A stretch of 64,000 nt of DNA from Mycobacterium yunnanensis (GTDB lineage: Bacteria > Actinomycetota > Actinomycetes > Mycobacteriales > Mycobacteriaceae), in contig NZ_JACKVK010000003.1 of assembly GCF_025823185.1 (NCBI RefSeq), forward strand, positions 1 to 64,000, read 5' to 3'. The position numbers and the translations under genes are program-made. The notes under the pieces were generated by a model. It did no database searches and was not told the origin of the DNA. It saw only the letters and a list, made by a program, of their open reading frames with translations. This document shows positions 28,729 to 37,700 of this stretch, one piece after another. Every line of letters begins with the position of its first letter. Position 1 is the stretch's first letter.

Positions 28729-30144
28729 TCAGTCGCCCTGCTTGACCTTCGCCATCTTGAGGACGTCGAGGCGCTTGTCGAGTTCCTCCTCGGACAGCTT
28801 GTCGCCGATCAGGCCGCGGTCGATCACCGTTTGCCGAATCGTCTTGCGCTCCTTGAGCGCTTCCTTGGCGACCTTCGCCGCCTCCTCGTAGCCGATCGCC
28901 GAATTCAGCGGCGTCACGATCGACGGGGACGACTCGGCGAGCTCACGCAGGTGCTCCTCGTTGGCGACGAGGCCGTCGATGCATCGCTCCGCGAACAGCC
29001 GCGACACGTTGGACAGCAGCGTGAACGACTCGAGGACGTTGCGCGCCATCATCGGGATGTACACGTTGAGTTCGAAGGCTCCCGACAGGCCGCCGACGGT
29101 GACGGCGGCGTCGTTGCCGATCACCTGAGCGGCCACCTGCGTAACGGCCTCGGGCAGAACGGGATTGACCTTGCCTGGCATGATCGAGCTGCCGGGCTGA
29201 AGATCGGGCAGCTGAAGTTCGCCGAGGCCGGTGAGCGGCCCCGACCCCATCCAGCGGACGTCGTTGGCGATCTTGGTCAGCGACACGGCGATCGTCTTCA
29301 GCGCGCCCGACGCCTCGACCAGCCCGTCGCGAGCTGCCTGGGCCTCGAACGAGTCAGCGGCGGTGCGCAATTCGGCGATGCCCGTCTGGTCGACCAGGAC
29401 GTCGACGACCTTGGCGCCGAATCCGTCGGGCGCGTTGAGGCCGGTGCCGACGGCCGTGCCGCCGATGGCCAGTTCACCGAGCCGGGGGAGTGTGGCCTTC
29501 ACCCGTTCGATTCCGGCCTCGACCTGGCGGGCATACCCGCCGAATTCCTGGCCCAGCGTCACCGGCACGGCGTCCATCAGGTGGGTGCGACCGGACTTCA
29601 CCACGGTGCGCCACTGCCTGGCCTTGGCCGTCAGCGACTCGTGCAGGACCTCCAGCGACGGAATCAGGTGTCGCACGGCGGCTTCGGTCGCCGCGATGTG
29701 CGTCGCGGTGGGGAAGGTGTCGTTGGAGCTCTGCGACATGTTGACGTGATCGTTGGGGTGGACCTCGACGCCATTGGCCTTCGCAATCGAGGCGATGACC
29801 TCGTTGGCGTTCATGTTGGAGCTGGTGCCCGACCCGGTCTGGAAGACGTCGATGGGGAACTGGTCGTCGTGTCTGCCGTCGGCGATCTCGGCGGCCGCGG
29901 CGATGATCGCGTCGGCCTTCTCGGCGTCGAGGAGCCCGAGGTCCTTGTTGACCTGCGCGCAGGCGCCCTTGAGCAGGCCGAGGGCGCGAATCTGGGTGCG
30001 CTCCAAGGGCCGGAACGAGATCGGGAAGTTCTCCACCGCACGTTGCGTCTGAGCGCGCCACAGCGCGCTCTTGGGCACCCGGACTTCGCCCATGGTGTCG
30101 TGTTCGATGCGGTACTCGGTCTCGACTGCGCTGTCGGCGGACAT
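28729..30144 (-). CDS. fum: Fumarate hydratase, class II
   Basis: This 471-residue enzyme of the aspartase/fumarase superfamily hydrates fumarate to malate in the TCA cycle. The signature [11 protein letters not shown] is the mobile loop. [14 protein letters not shown] and [11 protein letters not shown] provide the substrate-binding regions. It corresponds to Rv1098c. ATG 30144 ([21 protein letters not shown]) is the family start. The open frame upstream is antisense to nothing useful and runs into glpX. It is 41 bases downstream of glpX and probably co-transcribed. Confidence 0.95.
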   Translation of the reverse strand: MSADSAVETEYRIEHDTMGEVRVPKSALWRAQTQRAVENFPISFRPLERTQIRALGLLKGACAQVNKDLGLLDAEKADAIIAAAAEIADGRHDDQFPIDVFQTGSGTSSNMNANEVIASIAKANGVEVHPNDHVNMSQSSNDTFPTATHIAATEAAVRHLIPSLEVLHESLTAKARQWRTVVKSGRTHLMDAVPVTLGQEFGGYARQVEAGIERVKATLPRLGELAIGGTAVGTGLNAPDGFGAKVVDVLVDQTGIAELRTAADSFEAQAARDGLVEASGALKTIAVSLTKIANDVRWMGSGPLTGLGELQLPDLQPGSSIMPGKVNPVLPEAVTQVAAQVIGNDAAVTVGGLSGAFELNVYIPMMARNVLESFTLLSNVSRLFAERCIDGLVANEEHLRELAESSPSIVTPLNSAIGYEEAAKVAKEALKERKTIRQTVIDRGLIGDKLSEEELDKRLDVLKMAKVKQGD

Positions 30145-30185
30145 CTGCTCCCTGATTCGGTTGGTGGTGGGGTGTGAGAGGCGTT

Positions 30186-31238
30186 CTACGGCAAGGGATA
30201 TGCGGCGGACGTGTCGCCGGTGAAGTCGACCGCTGAGTATTCGTTGAGCTTCGTCAGCCGGTGGTAGGCCTCGATCATCCGGACCGTGCCGGACTTGGAG
30301 CGCATGACGATCGACTGGGTGGTACAACCGCCGCCCGAGTACCGGACGCCCTGGAGCAGATCGCCGTCGGTGACGCCGGTGGCGGAGAAGAAGACGTTTT
30401 CGCCGGAGACGAGGTCCTCGGTGAACAGCACCCGGTCCAGATCGTGGCCTGCGTCGACGGCCTTCTGCCGCTCGGCGTCGTCGGTCGGAGCGAGGACGGC
30501 CTGGATCGCGCCGCCCATGCAGCGGATGGCGGCCGCCGTGATGATGCCCTCGGGCGTGCCGCCGATACCCGCGAGCAGGTCGGTGCCCGAATTGGGCCGG
30601 CACGCGGAGATGGCGCCCGCGACGTCGCCGTCGTTGATGAGGCGGATGCGTGCGCCGGCCTCGCGGACGTCGTTGATGAGCTGGGCGTGGCGAGGCCGGT
30701 CGAGCACGCAGACCGTGAGGTCGGCGACGCTGGACTTCTTGGCCTTGGCCACCTTGCGGATGTTCTCGCCGATCGGCGCGGTGATGTCGATGACGTCGAC
30801 CGCGTCAGGGCCGACGGCGATCTTGTTCATGTAGAACACCGCGGACGGGTCGAACATCGCGCCGCGCTCGGCGACGGCGAGCACCGAGATCGCGTTGGGC
30901 ATGCCCTTGGCCATCAGGGTGGTGCCGTCGACCGGGTCGACGGCGAAGTCGCAGTCTGGTCCGTCGCCGTTGCCGACTTCCTCGCCGTTGTAGAGCATCG
31001 GCGCGTTGTCCTTCTCGCCCTCGCCGATGACCACGACGCCGCGCATGGACACCGAGTTCACCAGCTCCCGCATGGCGTCGACGGCGGCTCCGTCGCCGCC
31101 CTCCTTGTCGCCCCTGCCGACCCAGCGGCCCGCGGCCATGGCGCCTGCCTCCGTGACCCGAACCAGTTCGAGGGCGAGGTTGCGATCGGGGGCCTCGCGT
31201 CGCGACCTCGGGGCGCCTGGGGCATCGGTAGATGTCAT
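30186..31238 (-). CDS. glpX: Fructose-1,6-bisphosphatase, class II (GlpX)
   Basis: The 350-residue gluconeogenic phosphatase has metal-binding motifs GEGEKD (72-77) and DPVDGTT (101-107) and the family GGTPEG loop. Mycobacteria rely on GlpX for gluconeogenesis from lipids. It corresponds to Rv1099c and leads the glpX-fum operon. It is divergent from the DUF4245 gene across about 50 bases. Confidence 0.95.
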   Translation of the reverse strand: MTSTDAPGAPRSRREAPDRNLALELVRVTEAGAMAAGRWVGRGDKEGGDGAAVDAMRELVNSVSMRGVVVIGEGEKDNAPMLYNGEEVGNGDGPDCDFAVDPVDGTTLMAKGMPNAISVLAVAERGAMFDPSAVFYMNKIAVGPDAVDVIDITAPIGENIRKVAKAKKSSVADLTVCVLDRPRHAQLINDVREAGARIRLINDGDVAGAISACRPNSGTDLLAGIGGTPEGIITAAAIRCMGGAIQAVLAPTDDAERQKAVDAGHDLDRVLFTEDLVSGENVFFSATGVTDGDLLQGVRYSGGGCTTQSIVMRSKSGTVRMIEAYHRLTKLNEYSAVDFTGDTSAAYPLP

Positions 31239-31291
31239 GACCAGATTCTTTCATTAGCGGTTCCCGCTTGGGGAGCTGGGATACTGGCAGT

Positions 31292-31924
31292 GTGACCACA
31301 CCCCAGGCGGCTCCGGAGCCGAAGCCAGCGAAGTCACGGCTCCTGCAGGACGGCCGCGACATGTTCTGGTCGATGGCGCCGCTCGTCCTGATCTGCATCC
31401 TGTTGGCCGGGGTGCTCGGAATGTGCTCGTTTGCGCCCAACGGCCCAGGTCAGGGTCCCGTGATGCCCTACGACACCGCCGCGGCGCTCAACGCGGACGC
31501 GCAGACCTTGAAGATTCCGATTCGCTTGCCCCGACTGCCGGACGGATGGAACGCCAACTCGGGTTCGCGGGCCAGCATCGACGGGGGCCGCACCGAGAAC
31601 GGACGACCGGCGCGTGCGGTCATCTCGCGGACGGGTTTCCTGGCGCCGACGGGGATGTTCATCAGCCTCATCCAGAGCGACGCCGACGAACCAAGCCTGG
31701 TGCGGTGGATCGACGCCGACGTGGTGCCCACCGGGACGCAGGAGGTCGACGGGGTGAGGTGGATCGTCTACGAGGGCGGCGACGAGTCCCGTCCGGTGTG
31801 GACCACGCGGTTGACGGGGCCCACCGGCCCGGCGCAAATCGCGGTAACGGGACCTGCAGGTACCGACGAGTACCGTACGCTGGCGGCGGCCACGCAGTCG
31901 CAGCCACCGCTGCCCACCGTCTAG
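31292..31924 (+). CDS. DUF4245 membrane-anchored protein (Rv1100-like)
   Basis: The protein has 210 residues from GTG 31292 (218 from the TTG at 31268). A short basic N-terminus is followed by one transmembrane helix (about residues 28-48, SMAPLVLICILLAGVLGMC) and an extracytoplasmic DUF4245 domain. Conserved divergent from glpX in mycobacteria. Function is unknown. The next gene starts 12 bases later. Confidence 0.82.
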   Translation: MTTPQAAPEPKPAKSRLLQDGRDMFWSMAPLVLICILLAGVLGMCSFAPNGPGQGPVMPYDTAAALNADAQTLKIPIRLPRLPDGWNANSGSRASIDGGRTENGRPARAVISRTGFLAPTGMFISLIQSDADEPSLVRWIDADVVPTGTQEVDGVRWIVYEGGDESRPVWTTRLTGPTGPAQIAVTGPAGTDEYRTLAAATQSQPPLPTV

Positions 31925-31935
31925 GAGCGCCCCCG

Positions 31936-32739
31936 ATGCCAGGACCGGAAGCAGACCTCACCGGTTGGACCGCCGAACCCTTCACCGCCGAGGGCTTCAC
32001 CTACGACGTCTACCGCAAGGGCGAGGGCTTCGGCGTCGTGCTCATACCCGAGATGCCCGGCCTGCACCCCGGTGTGCTGGCGCTGGGAAACCATCTGGTG
32101 GACAACGGGTTCACCGTCGCCGCGCCGTCGCTCTACGGCACCCCGGGAGCGCCGGGCATCAGGCCTGGCGCGGTGCCGGTGATGGTGAAGGGCTGTGTGG
32201 CCAAGGAATTCGCGGCGTTCGCCACCAACGCCGACCGGCCCGTCGCCCACTACCTGCGAGCGCTGGCCCGCGACCTCAACGCGCGGACGCCGGGCAAGGG
32301 CGTCGGCGTCATCGGTGAATGCTGGAGCGGGGGGTTCGCGCTGGCCGCGGCGGTCGACGACAGCGTGTTGGCGCCCGTCCTGAGTCAGCCGTCGCTGCCA
32401 ATCGGGTTGACGGCCAAGCAGAAGGCGGACCCCGGGCTGTCGGAGGCCGAGCTGAAGATCGTCGAACGCCGCGTCGCCGAGGAGGGCCTGTGCGCCCTCG
32501 CGCTGCGCTTCAGCGAGGATCCCATGTCGCCCGCCGCGCGCTTCAGCACTCTCAAGGCCCGCCTCGGCGACGCCTTCGAGGTCATCGAGATCGACTCGAA
32601 GAAGGGCAACGAGCACGGCTTCGGCCGGATGGCGCACTCGGTGCTGACGCTCGAGGTGCGCGAGGTCGACGGTCACCCGGCCTATGAGGCGCGCAAGAGG
32701 GTCGTCGCGTTCTTGAAGGAGCGGCTGGCCGCGGCGTAG
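31936..32739 (+). CDS. Dienelactone hydrolase family protein
   Basis: This 267-residue alpha/beta hydrolase has a cysteine nucleophile in GECWSGGFAL and a late His in KKGNEHGFG. These, with an Asp, form the Cys-His-Asp triad of dienelactone hydrolases. LIPEMPGLHP includes the Glu (in PEMPG) that the family uses to activate the cysteine. AGGAG at 31923-31927 supports ATG 31936. It could hydrolyse dienelactones from catechol breakdown or other esters. There is no ring-cleavage dioxygenase nearby, so the pathway is unproven. Confidence 0.85.
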   Translation: MPGPEADLTGWTAEPFTAEGFTYDVYRKGEGFGVVLIPEMPGLHPGVLALGNHLVDNGFTVAAPSLYGTPGAPGIRPGAVPVMVKGCVAKEFAAFATNADRPVAHYLRALARDLNARTPGKGVGVIGECWSGGFALAAAVDDSVLAPVLSQPSLPIGLTAKQKADPGLSEAELKIVERRVAEEGLCALALRFSEDPMSPAARFSTLKARLGDAFEVIEIDSKKGNEHGFGRMAHSVLTLEVREVDGHPAYEARKRVVAFLKERLAAA

Positions 32740-32740
32740 G

Positions 32741-33955
32741 TCAGGAGGCGGGAGGCGGCGTGACCGCCGCCTGAGCATCCCGCCGTCGCCGATCGCGGTG
32801 GCTCCACATGCGGGCGCGCGCCCTGTCGACGAGCCGCGCGACGGGGCCGGGCTCGTCGTCCCGGTCGTCGTCCTCGTGGTCGTCGACGGGGATGCCCTTG
32901 AACACCGCGAGGTAGACGCCGACCGTGGTGACGATGACGATCATCAGCACCGGCCCGATCACGATGCCGAGGAAGCCGAACATCGTGATGCCCGCGAACA
33001 CGGCCAGCAACATCAGCGCGGAGTCGAGGCGCGCCGCGCGGGGGACCAGGATCGGTCGTAACACGTTGTCGATGTTGGTCACCACGATCAGGTGCCACGC
33101 AATGACGAAGATGCCGCCAAAGACGTTGCCGTACAGAATCATTCCGATGCCGAACGGGATGCTGAGGACGCCGCCACCGAGCGGGATCACCGACAGCCCG
33201 CTCAGCAGGATCGCGAAGATGAAGAAGCCGTCGTGGAAGCCACCGAGGTAGATCGACACCGCACCGGCCAGGCCCTGGGCGAGCGCGATGACGAACTGCC
33301 CGAAGACGGTGCCGCGCACCATGGCACCCATCTTCTCCAGGTACAGGTCGGTGACGTCCTCGCCGAGTGGATTGAGCTTGCGGATCAGCATCTGGACGTT
33401 CTCGCGGTTGGAGAGCAACGAGATGAACACGTACACGAACAGCACGGCGGCGGTCAGCACTCCGGCCAGGCTGCCCACGGCACCCTGCACCGCCCCGAGG
33501 GCGTACTCGCCCGCGCTTTGGGCGACGGTGCTCATCTTCTCCTGCAGCAGTTGCGGTGTCACCTGTACGTCGCCGAGGAACGGGATCTTGTCGATCGCGT
33601 CGTTGGTCCACCTCAGCGCGTGTTCGCCGAGGGAGTTGAGGTCGGTCCGCGACACCCAATCCGAGACGCTGCGCACCATGGCGCTGATCTGCACGACGGC
33701 CAGCAAGATGAGCAGGCCCACCGGGACGATCACCGCGAAGATCGCCGCCAACAGGGTGAACGTCACCGACAGGCCGCGGTTGAACCGACGCAGGAACCAG
33801 TCGAACAGCGGGTTGAACAGATACGCCGCGACCGCCGCCACGACGACGAGGATGAAGTAGCCGCGCAGGAAGTAGGCGCCGAAGGCCAGGGCCACGACGA
33901 CCGCGACGGCCAGCGCGCGCTTCTGGGTCTCGGTGAACTCCGTCTGCATCGCCAC
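32741..33955 (-). CDS. AI-2E family (PerM/YhhT-type) membrane transporter
   Basis: The 404-residue protein has about eight transmembrane helices in the AI-2E/UPF0118 pattern: paired N-terminal helices, a long amphipathic middle region (SDWVSRTDLNSLGEHALRW), then LLSGLSVIPLGGGVLSIPFG and a C-terminal VIGPVLMIVIVTTVGVY. An acidic tail (DDHEDDDRDDEPG) follows. Members export autoinducer-2 or act in sodium/proton exchange. The substrate here is unknown. It corresponds to Rv1101c and ends 2 bases from the convergent hydrolase stop. Confidence 0.85.
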   Translation of the reverse strand: MAMQTEFTETQKRALAVAVVVALAFGAYFLRGYFILVVVAAVAAYLFNPLFDWFLRRFNRGLSVTFTLLAAIFAVIVPVGLLILLAVVQISAMVRSVSDWVSRTDLNSLGEHALRWTNDAIDKIPFLGDVQVTPQLLQEKMSTVAQSAGEYALGAVQGAVGSLAGVLTAAVLFVYVFISLLSNRENVQMLIRKLNPLGEDVTDLYLEKMGAMVRGTVFGQFVIALAQGLAGAVSIYLGGFHDGFFIFAILLSGLSVIPLGGGVLSIPFGIGMILYGNVFGGIFVIAWHLIVVTNIDNVLRPILVPRAARLDSALMLLAVFAGITMFGFLGIVIGPVLMIVIVTTVGVYLAVFKGIPVDDHEDDDRDDEPGPVARLVDRARARMWSHRDRRRRDAQAAVTPPPAS

Positions 33956-33965
33956 GGCGACGAGC

Positions 33966-34715
33966 CTACGGCGCGGCGAGTTTCGCGACGTGTCCGAGAA
34001 TGTCGGGGTAGCGCTTGAGGTGGGCGCCGCCGTTGAGGTCCAGAACCTCGCCGGTGAGCCACGGCGCCTTGGTCAGGTACACCACGGCCTCGGCCACGTC
34101 CTCCGGGGTGCCCGCCCGGCCAAGCGGTGTGTTCTCGACGTACTCCTCGACGACGCCGGGCACCAACGCCGCGCCCGCGGTGAGCGGGGTGTTCACGAAA
34201 CCCGGTGCGACGGCGTTGACCCGGATACCACGCGGGGCGAGCTCGAGCGCGGCGACCTGCGTGAGCATCGACAGGCCAGCCTTGGCCGAGCAATAGGCAC
34301 TCATGCCGACCGCCGGTTGACGGGCGTTCAGCGACGAGATCGACACCAGCGAACCGCCGTCGACGAGATGGCGGCCCGCGTACTTGGCGACGATGAACGC
34401 TCCCGTCAGGCACACGTCGACGACTGAGCGAAACTGCTCGACCGGCAGGTCGACGATCGGCCCGAGGGTGGAGAAGCCTGCGCAACTGACCACCGCGTGA
34501 CAGGTGCCGACGGTCTCGAACAGCGCGGCGACGGAGGCTTCGTCGGCGACGTCGACGAACAGTCCGAGGTGTGGGTCGCCCAGTTCGGCCGCTCGGGTGC
34601 CGGCGGCGTCACCGTCGAGGTCGGCGACGACGACCCGGTATCCGTCGGCGGCCAGCGCCCGCGCCGACGCCCAGCCGATGCCCGACGCCCCGCCGGCGAC
34701 GATCGCGTTCTTCAT
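33966..34715 (-). CDS. Short-chain dehydrogenase/reductase
   Basis: This 249-residue SDR has the NAD(P)-binding motif GGASGIG (8-14), the catalytic Ser in SISSLNAR and the Y-x-x-x-K pair Tyr141/Lys145 in AYCSAKAG. The Asp after the second strand (VVADLDG) favours NAD(H). ATG 34715 overlaps the epimerase stop by 4 bases, so translation is coupled. A KstR-like box precedes the epimerase, which raises the possibility of a steroid substrate. The substrate cannot be read from the sequence. Confidence 0.85.
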   Translation of the reverse strand: MKNAIVAGGASGIGWASARALAADGYRVVVADLDGDAAGTRAAELGDPHLGLFVDVADEASVAALFETVGTCHAVVSCAGFSTLGPIVDLPVEQFRSVVDVCLTGAFIVAKYAGRHLVDGGSLVSISSLNARQPAVGMSAYCSAKAGLSMLTQVAALELAPRGIRVNAVAPGFVNTPLTAGAALVPGVVEEYVENTPLGRAGTPEDVAEAVVYLTKAPWLTGEVLDLNGGAHLKRYPDILGHVAKLAAP

Positions 34716-35788
34716 CGCTCCAGTTCCTCGACCACGTCGGGTCGAGGGTCGGCCCACTTCGTCGCGATCGCTCCCCACGGATCGGCGTAGGGCTCGGTGC
34801 GACCGTAGTACCCCGCGCGGCGCGTGAAGACGGCCTTCGTCAGAGGTGCGGCGACACGGAGCAGGTGGCGGGTCGCGCCCGCCTTGTTGGCGGTCTCGAT
34901 GAGCATCTCGGGCCACGAATGGTGCTGGTACTTCAGCACTTGCTGCGCCCGGGTGGTGTCCATCCAGTCGGTGTTGAACCAATCGGCGTCGCTGGCCGGG
35001 TCACCCTTGAGCCCGGTGGGAAGCCCCCCGACCAGTCCCATCGCCGCCGCCATGGCGGGTGCCACGTCACCCTGGACGAGGCGGTGGCTGTCGTCGCCCC
35101 CGATGAGCAAGGTCTCGCCGACGGCGGCGGCCGTGGTGGCGGTCGCGAACGCGCGGGCCACGTCGCGGACGTCGACCGTCTGGATCCGTCCGTCGACGGG
35201 CAGCAGGCCCTCGAAGTAGAGGTTGTCCAGCTTCATGTAGGCGGCGGGGTCGACGGTCAGCACCCCGCCGAGACGCAGGATGACCCAGTCCAAGGTCGAC
35301 GCCCGGACCAGTGCCTCGGCGGCCACCTTGTGGGCGCCGTAGACGTCGGCCGGGTTCAGTGCAGTGTCGGCGGTCAAGGGGTCGGGGTGGGTGTGCGGGT
35401 TGCGCGCGCCGTAGACCGCGACGCTGGAGGCGAGTACGAACCGCGGTGGTGTGGGCAGCTTCTGCGCGGCGGTCACCAGCGACCCGGTCGCGTCGACGTT
35501 CACCTTCTTGGCCAGGATCCTACGGGTGTAGATGAACGGCGGGATGATCGCGGCGAGGTGGATGACGGCCGCCGGCGCGACGCTGGCCAGGAGTGCCTCG
35601 GCCGCAGCGGGATCGGTCAGGTCGGCGTACTGCACCTCGACGCCGGGCGGGAGCTTCTCGGCGGCCTTGCGGTTGGCGGGGACGTCGAGATCGGTGGCCA
35701 CCACACGTCGGCCGTCGGCGGCGAGCCGCTTGACCGTCGAAGATCCCACCAGCCCGAAGGCCCCCGTCACCAGTACGGCGTCCGTCAT
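34712..35788 (-). CDS. NAD-dependent epimerase/dehydratase family protein (extended SDR)
   Basis: The 358-residue protein has the Rossmann motif GAFGLVG near the start, VATDLD for NAD and YGAHK as the Y-x-x-x-K catalytic pair. The C-terminal half (LKYQHHSWPEMLIE and the YGRTEPY end) is not typical of sugar epimerases. Members with this layout include hydroxysteroid dehydrogenase-like and aldehyde reductase-like enzymes. GAGGGAG serves as ribosome binding site before ATG 35788. The KstR-like box at 35804-35820 lies 18 bases upstream of the start. It is the first gene of a two-gene operon with the SDR. Confidence 0.82.
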   Translation of the reverse strand: MTDAVLVTGAFGLVGSSTVKRLAADGRRVVATDLDVPANRKAAEKLPPGVEVQYADLTDPAAAEALLASVAPAAVIHLAAIIPPFIYTRRILAKKVNVDATGSLVTAAQKLPTPPRFVLASSVAVYGARNPHTHPDPLTADTALNPADVYGAHKVAAEALVRASTLDWVILRLGGVLTVDPAAYMKLDNLYFEGLLPVDGRIQTVDVRDVARAFATATTAAAVGETLLIGGDDSHRLVQGDVAPAMAAAMGLVGGLPTGLKGDPASDADWFNTDWMDTTRAQQVLKYQHHSWPEMLIETANKAGATRHLLRVAAPLTKAVFTRRAGYYGRTEPYADPWGAIATKWADPRPDVVEELER

Positions 35789-35803
35789 GCAACTCCCTCG
35801 TCG

Positions 35804-35820
35804 ACTGGAACGTGTTGCAG
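35804..35820. promoter_or_regulatory. KstR-like operator upstream of the epimerase-SDR operon
   Basis: CTGGAACGTGTTGCAG fits the mycobacterial cholesterol-repressor KstR consensus TnnAACnnGTnnTA at seven of eight fixed positions. It is 14 of 16 identical to the box at 40423-40438. It lies 18 bases before the epimerase ATG, a normal repressor position. Consensus is recalled, not searched. Confidence 0.5.
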
Positions 35821-35867
35821 GCATCATTGCCTAGACCGGCGGTTCCCACCAGAGCATCCGGGTGACG

Positions 35868-36755
35868 TCACGGTGTCCGGATGCATCGGAACCCGATGTG
35901 GCTCATCCCGGTGTCGACGGTCTGCGGGCGACGTGCCGCGGGACGGTATCGCAGGCAGTATGCGTCCGCGCACAGGAACGACCCACCCTTGACGACCTTT
36001 CGCCCGCGTGCGAACTGCGGCTGTGCCGGGTCGTAACTGTCTGCTGCACAGCAAGATTCGACGTCGGCGATGTCCGACCACCAGTCGGTGGTCCATTCCC
36101 AGGCGTTGCCCGCCATGTCGAAGAGGCCGTGCCCGTTGGGCGCGAAGCTGCCAACGGGGAGGGTGGTCCCGTAGCCGGTGTCGGGCAGGTAGGGAAACTC
36201 GCCGTGCCAGTAGTTGGCGAGCCGCTGGCCGGGCCGTTCCGGCTCGTCACCCCAGGTGTAGGTCGCGCCGACCAGTCCGCCGCGGGCGGCGACTTCCCAC
36301 TGCGCCTCGGTCGGCAGGCTGAGGTGCGCCCAGTCGGCGTAGGCGGCGGCGTCCTCGAAGGCGACGTGGACGACGGGGTGCCGCTCGCGTCCGCGCGTCG
36401 TCGACCGCGGTCCGCGTGGGTGGTTCCAGGACGCGCCCGGCGTCCAGGTCCACCACTGGCTCAGATGACGAAGGTCGACCGGGCCGGGGGTGCGGTGAAA
36501 GACCATCGACCCGGGGTGCAGGTTCTCCGGCGGAGCACCCGGATAGTCGTCGGGGTCGAGGGGCCGCTCGGCCACGGTGCGGTAGCCGGTGGCGTCCACG
36601 AACGTGGCGAATTCGGCGTTCGTCACCTGGTGGGTCTGCATCCAGAAACCGTCGACGGTCACCTGGCGGACGGGTGCCTCCTCGGCATAGTGGGCGTCGG
36701 AGCCCAGCGTGGCGGTCTGCGGCGGGATCCACGCCATGCCGTCGCTCCCCGTCAT
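35868..36755 (-). CDS. Formylglycine-generating enzyme (sulfatase-modifying factor)
   Basis: The protein has 295 residues from ATG 36755. FGE oxidises a cysteine in sulfatases to formylglycine, the catalytic aldehyde. The C-terminal signature GGSFLCADAYCLRYRPAAR contains the two active-site cysteines (residues 262 and 267). The early strand VDGFWMQTHQVTNAEFATFV and the FDMAGNAWEWTTDWW segment are typical. It lies two genes downstream of a sulfatase on the same strand, its probable client. A GTG at 36806 would place 17 extra codons inside the palindromic repeat and is unlikely. Confidence 0.92.
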   Translation of the reverse strand: MTGSDGMAWIPPQTATLGSDAHYAEEAPVRQVTVDGFWMQTHQVTNAEFATFVDATGYRTVAERPLDPDDYPGAPPENLHPGSMVFHRTPGPVDLRHLSQWWTWTPGASWNHPRGPRSTTRGRERHPVVHVAFEDAAAYADWAHLSLPTEAQWEVAARGGLVGATYTWGDEPERPGQRLANYWHGEFPYLPDTGYGTTLPVGSFAPNGHGLFDMAGNAWEWTTDWWSDIADVESCCAADSYDPAQPQFARGRKVVKGGSFLCADAYCLRYRPAARRPQTVDTGMSHIGFRCIRTP

Positions 36756-36813
36756 CGAGTGTGCTGGGAGATCGGGCATCGGGTCACTTTCGCGATCTGT
36801 GCGCACACGCGAT
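36754..36813. repeat. Palindromic intergenic repeat, chimeric copy
   Basis: The left arm (36754-36774) resembles the GTGTGCTG...GGGATCG subtype of 26003. The right arm (36792-36813) is the GCGATCTGTGCGCACACGCGAT subtype of 1072. Arms pair at only about 16 of 22 positions. The repeat fills the gap between the HAD stop and the FGE start inside the sulfatase gene set, where it may act as a partial terminator or attenuator. Confidence 0.55.
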
Positions 36814-36815
36814 GG

Positions 36816-37700
36816 TCAGCCGGAGCCAAAGACCGTCCTCCAATCGTCACGCATGCTCACCACGGTCCAGTCGCTCGCCGCGGCGTGCTGCAGCGCCCTC
36901 TCCGCCCCGGTGGCGTACTCGAATTCGCGGGCGGCGTCGTCGTGGCGGACGAGCAGCCGGAGGCCGCGGGTGAACTCCAGCATCTCGACGTCACCGTTGG
37001 AGTTCCCCGCCGCCAGGATGGGGCGTCGCCCGATCCGGCTCCACAACCGCACGGGCTTCATCGGTCCGTCGTCGAGGAATTCCGGTTCGGCGGTGATGAA
37101 GACGTCGGCGTCCCGGTACGTCAGACCCACCGAACTGCCGACCACCCGTTCCGGGGGGATCCCGTACATCTGCCACGTGACGGGACGCATGAAGTCGCGT
37201 CCTCCGCCGGAGACGACGTAGTTGGCGAAGCCGTTGTCCGCCAGGTAGCGCAGCAATTCCACCATCGGGGTGTATCCGCACGACGTGTAGGGCCGCCCCA
37301 GCGTCGGATGCGTGGCCTCGGCGAAGAAGGCCTTGACCCGGCTGGCGTGCTCGTCGACGGTGATCGCGTGATGTGCCGAAAGGACTTCTGCCAGAAGCAG
37401 TTTGAAGTCGACGTCGTCACCCTGGTAGTGCTTGGTGACGGCGTCGCCGAACCACGTCAGGTCACCCGTGTAGGCGGCCCGGTACGGCTGCTTCTCCCGC
37501 AAGGCCGGGTCGTCGTCGGCCTGTTCCTTGAAGCGGCGCAGCAGGAAGTCGAGTTGCACGTACATCGGCTTCTCGCACCACAGCGTGCCGTCGTTGTCGA
37601 AGACCGCGACGCGTTCCTCGGGTGGGACGTTGGTCGCCGCCCAGTCGACGAAGTCCACGATCGCCGACTTGGTGGGCCCGTCATGCCAGGATCGCAGCAT
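36816..37700 (-). CDS. HAD-superfamily hydrolase (phosphoserine phosphatase-like)
   Basis: The 294-residue protein has HAD motif I VFDNDGTLW (D-x-D-G-T), motif II in NYVVSGGG (Ser) and motif IV in GNSNGDVEML (Asp). The helical cap between motifs I and II contains MYVQLDFLLRRFKE. It is predicted to be a magnesium-dependent phosphatase. Its ATG follows the sulfatase stop directly (TAGATG), so it is translationally coupled. It might act on a sulfated or phosphorylated product of the sulfatase pathway. This link is inference from context. Confidence 0.85.
   Translation of the reverse strand: MLRSWHDGPTKSAIVDFVDWAATNVPPEERVAVFDNDGTLWCEKPMYVQLDFLLRRFKEQADDDPALREKQPYRAAYTGDLTWFGDAVTKHYQGDDVDFKLLLAEVLSAHHAITVDEHASRVKAFFAEATHPTLGRPYTSCGYTPMVELLRYLADNGFANYVVSGGGRDFMRPVTWQMYGIPPERVVGSSVGLTYRDADVFITAEPEFLDDGPMKPVRLWSRIGRRPILAAGNSNGDVEMLEFTRGLRLLVRHDDAAREFEYATGAERALQHAAASDWTVVSMRDDWRTVFGSG

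Noticed and set aside
36755..36806. GTG 36806 as start of the FGE gene
   Set aside because: It would translate through the palindromic repeat, and the added residues are not FGE-like. ATG 36755 is better.
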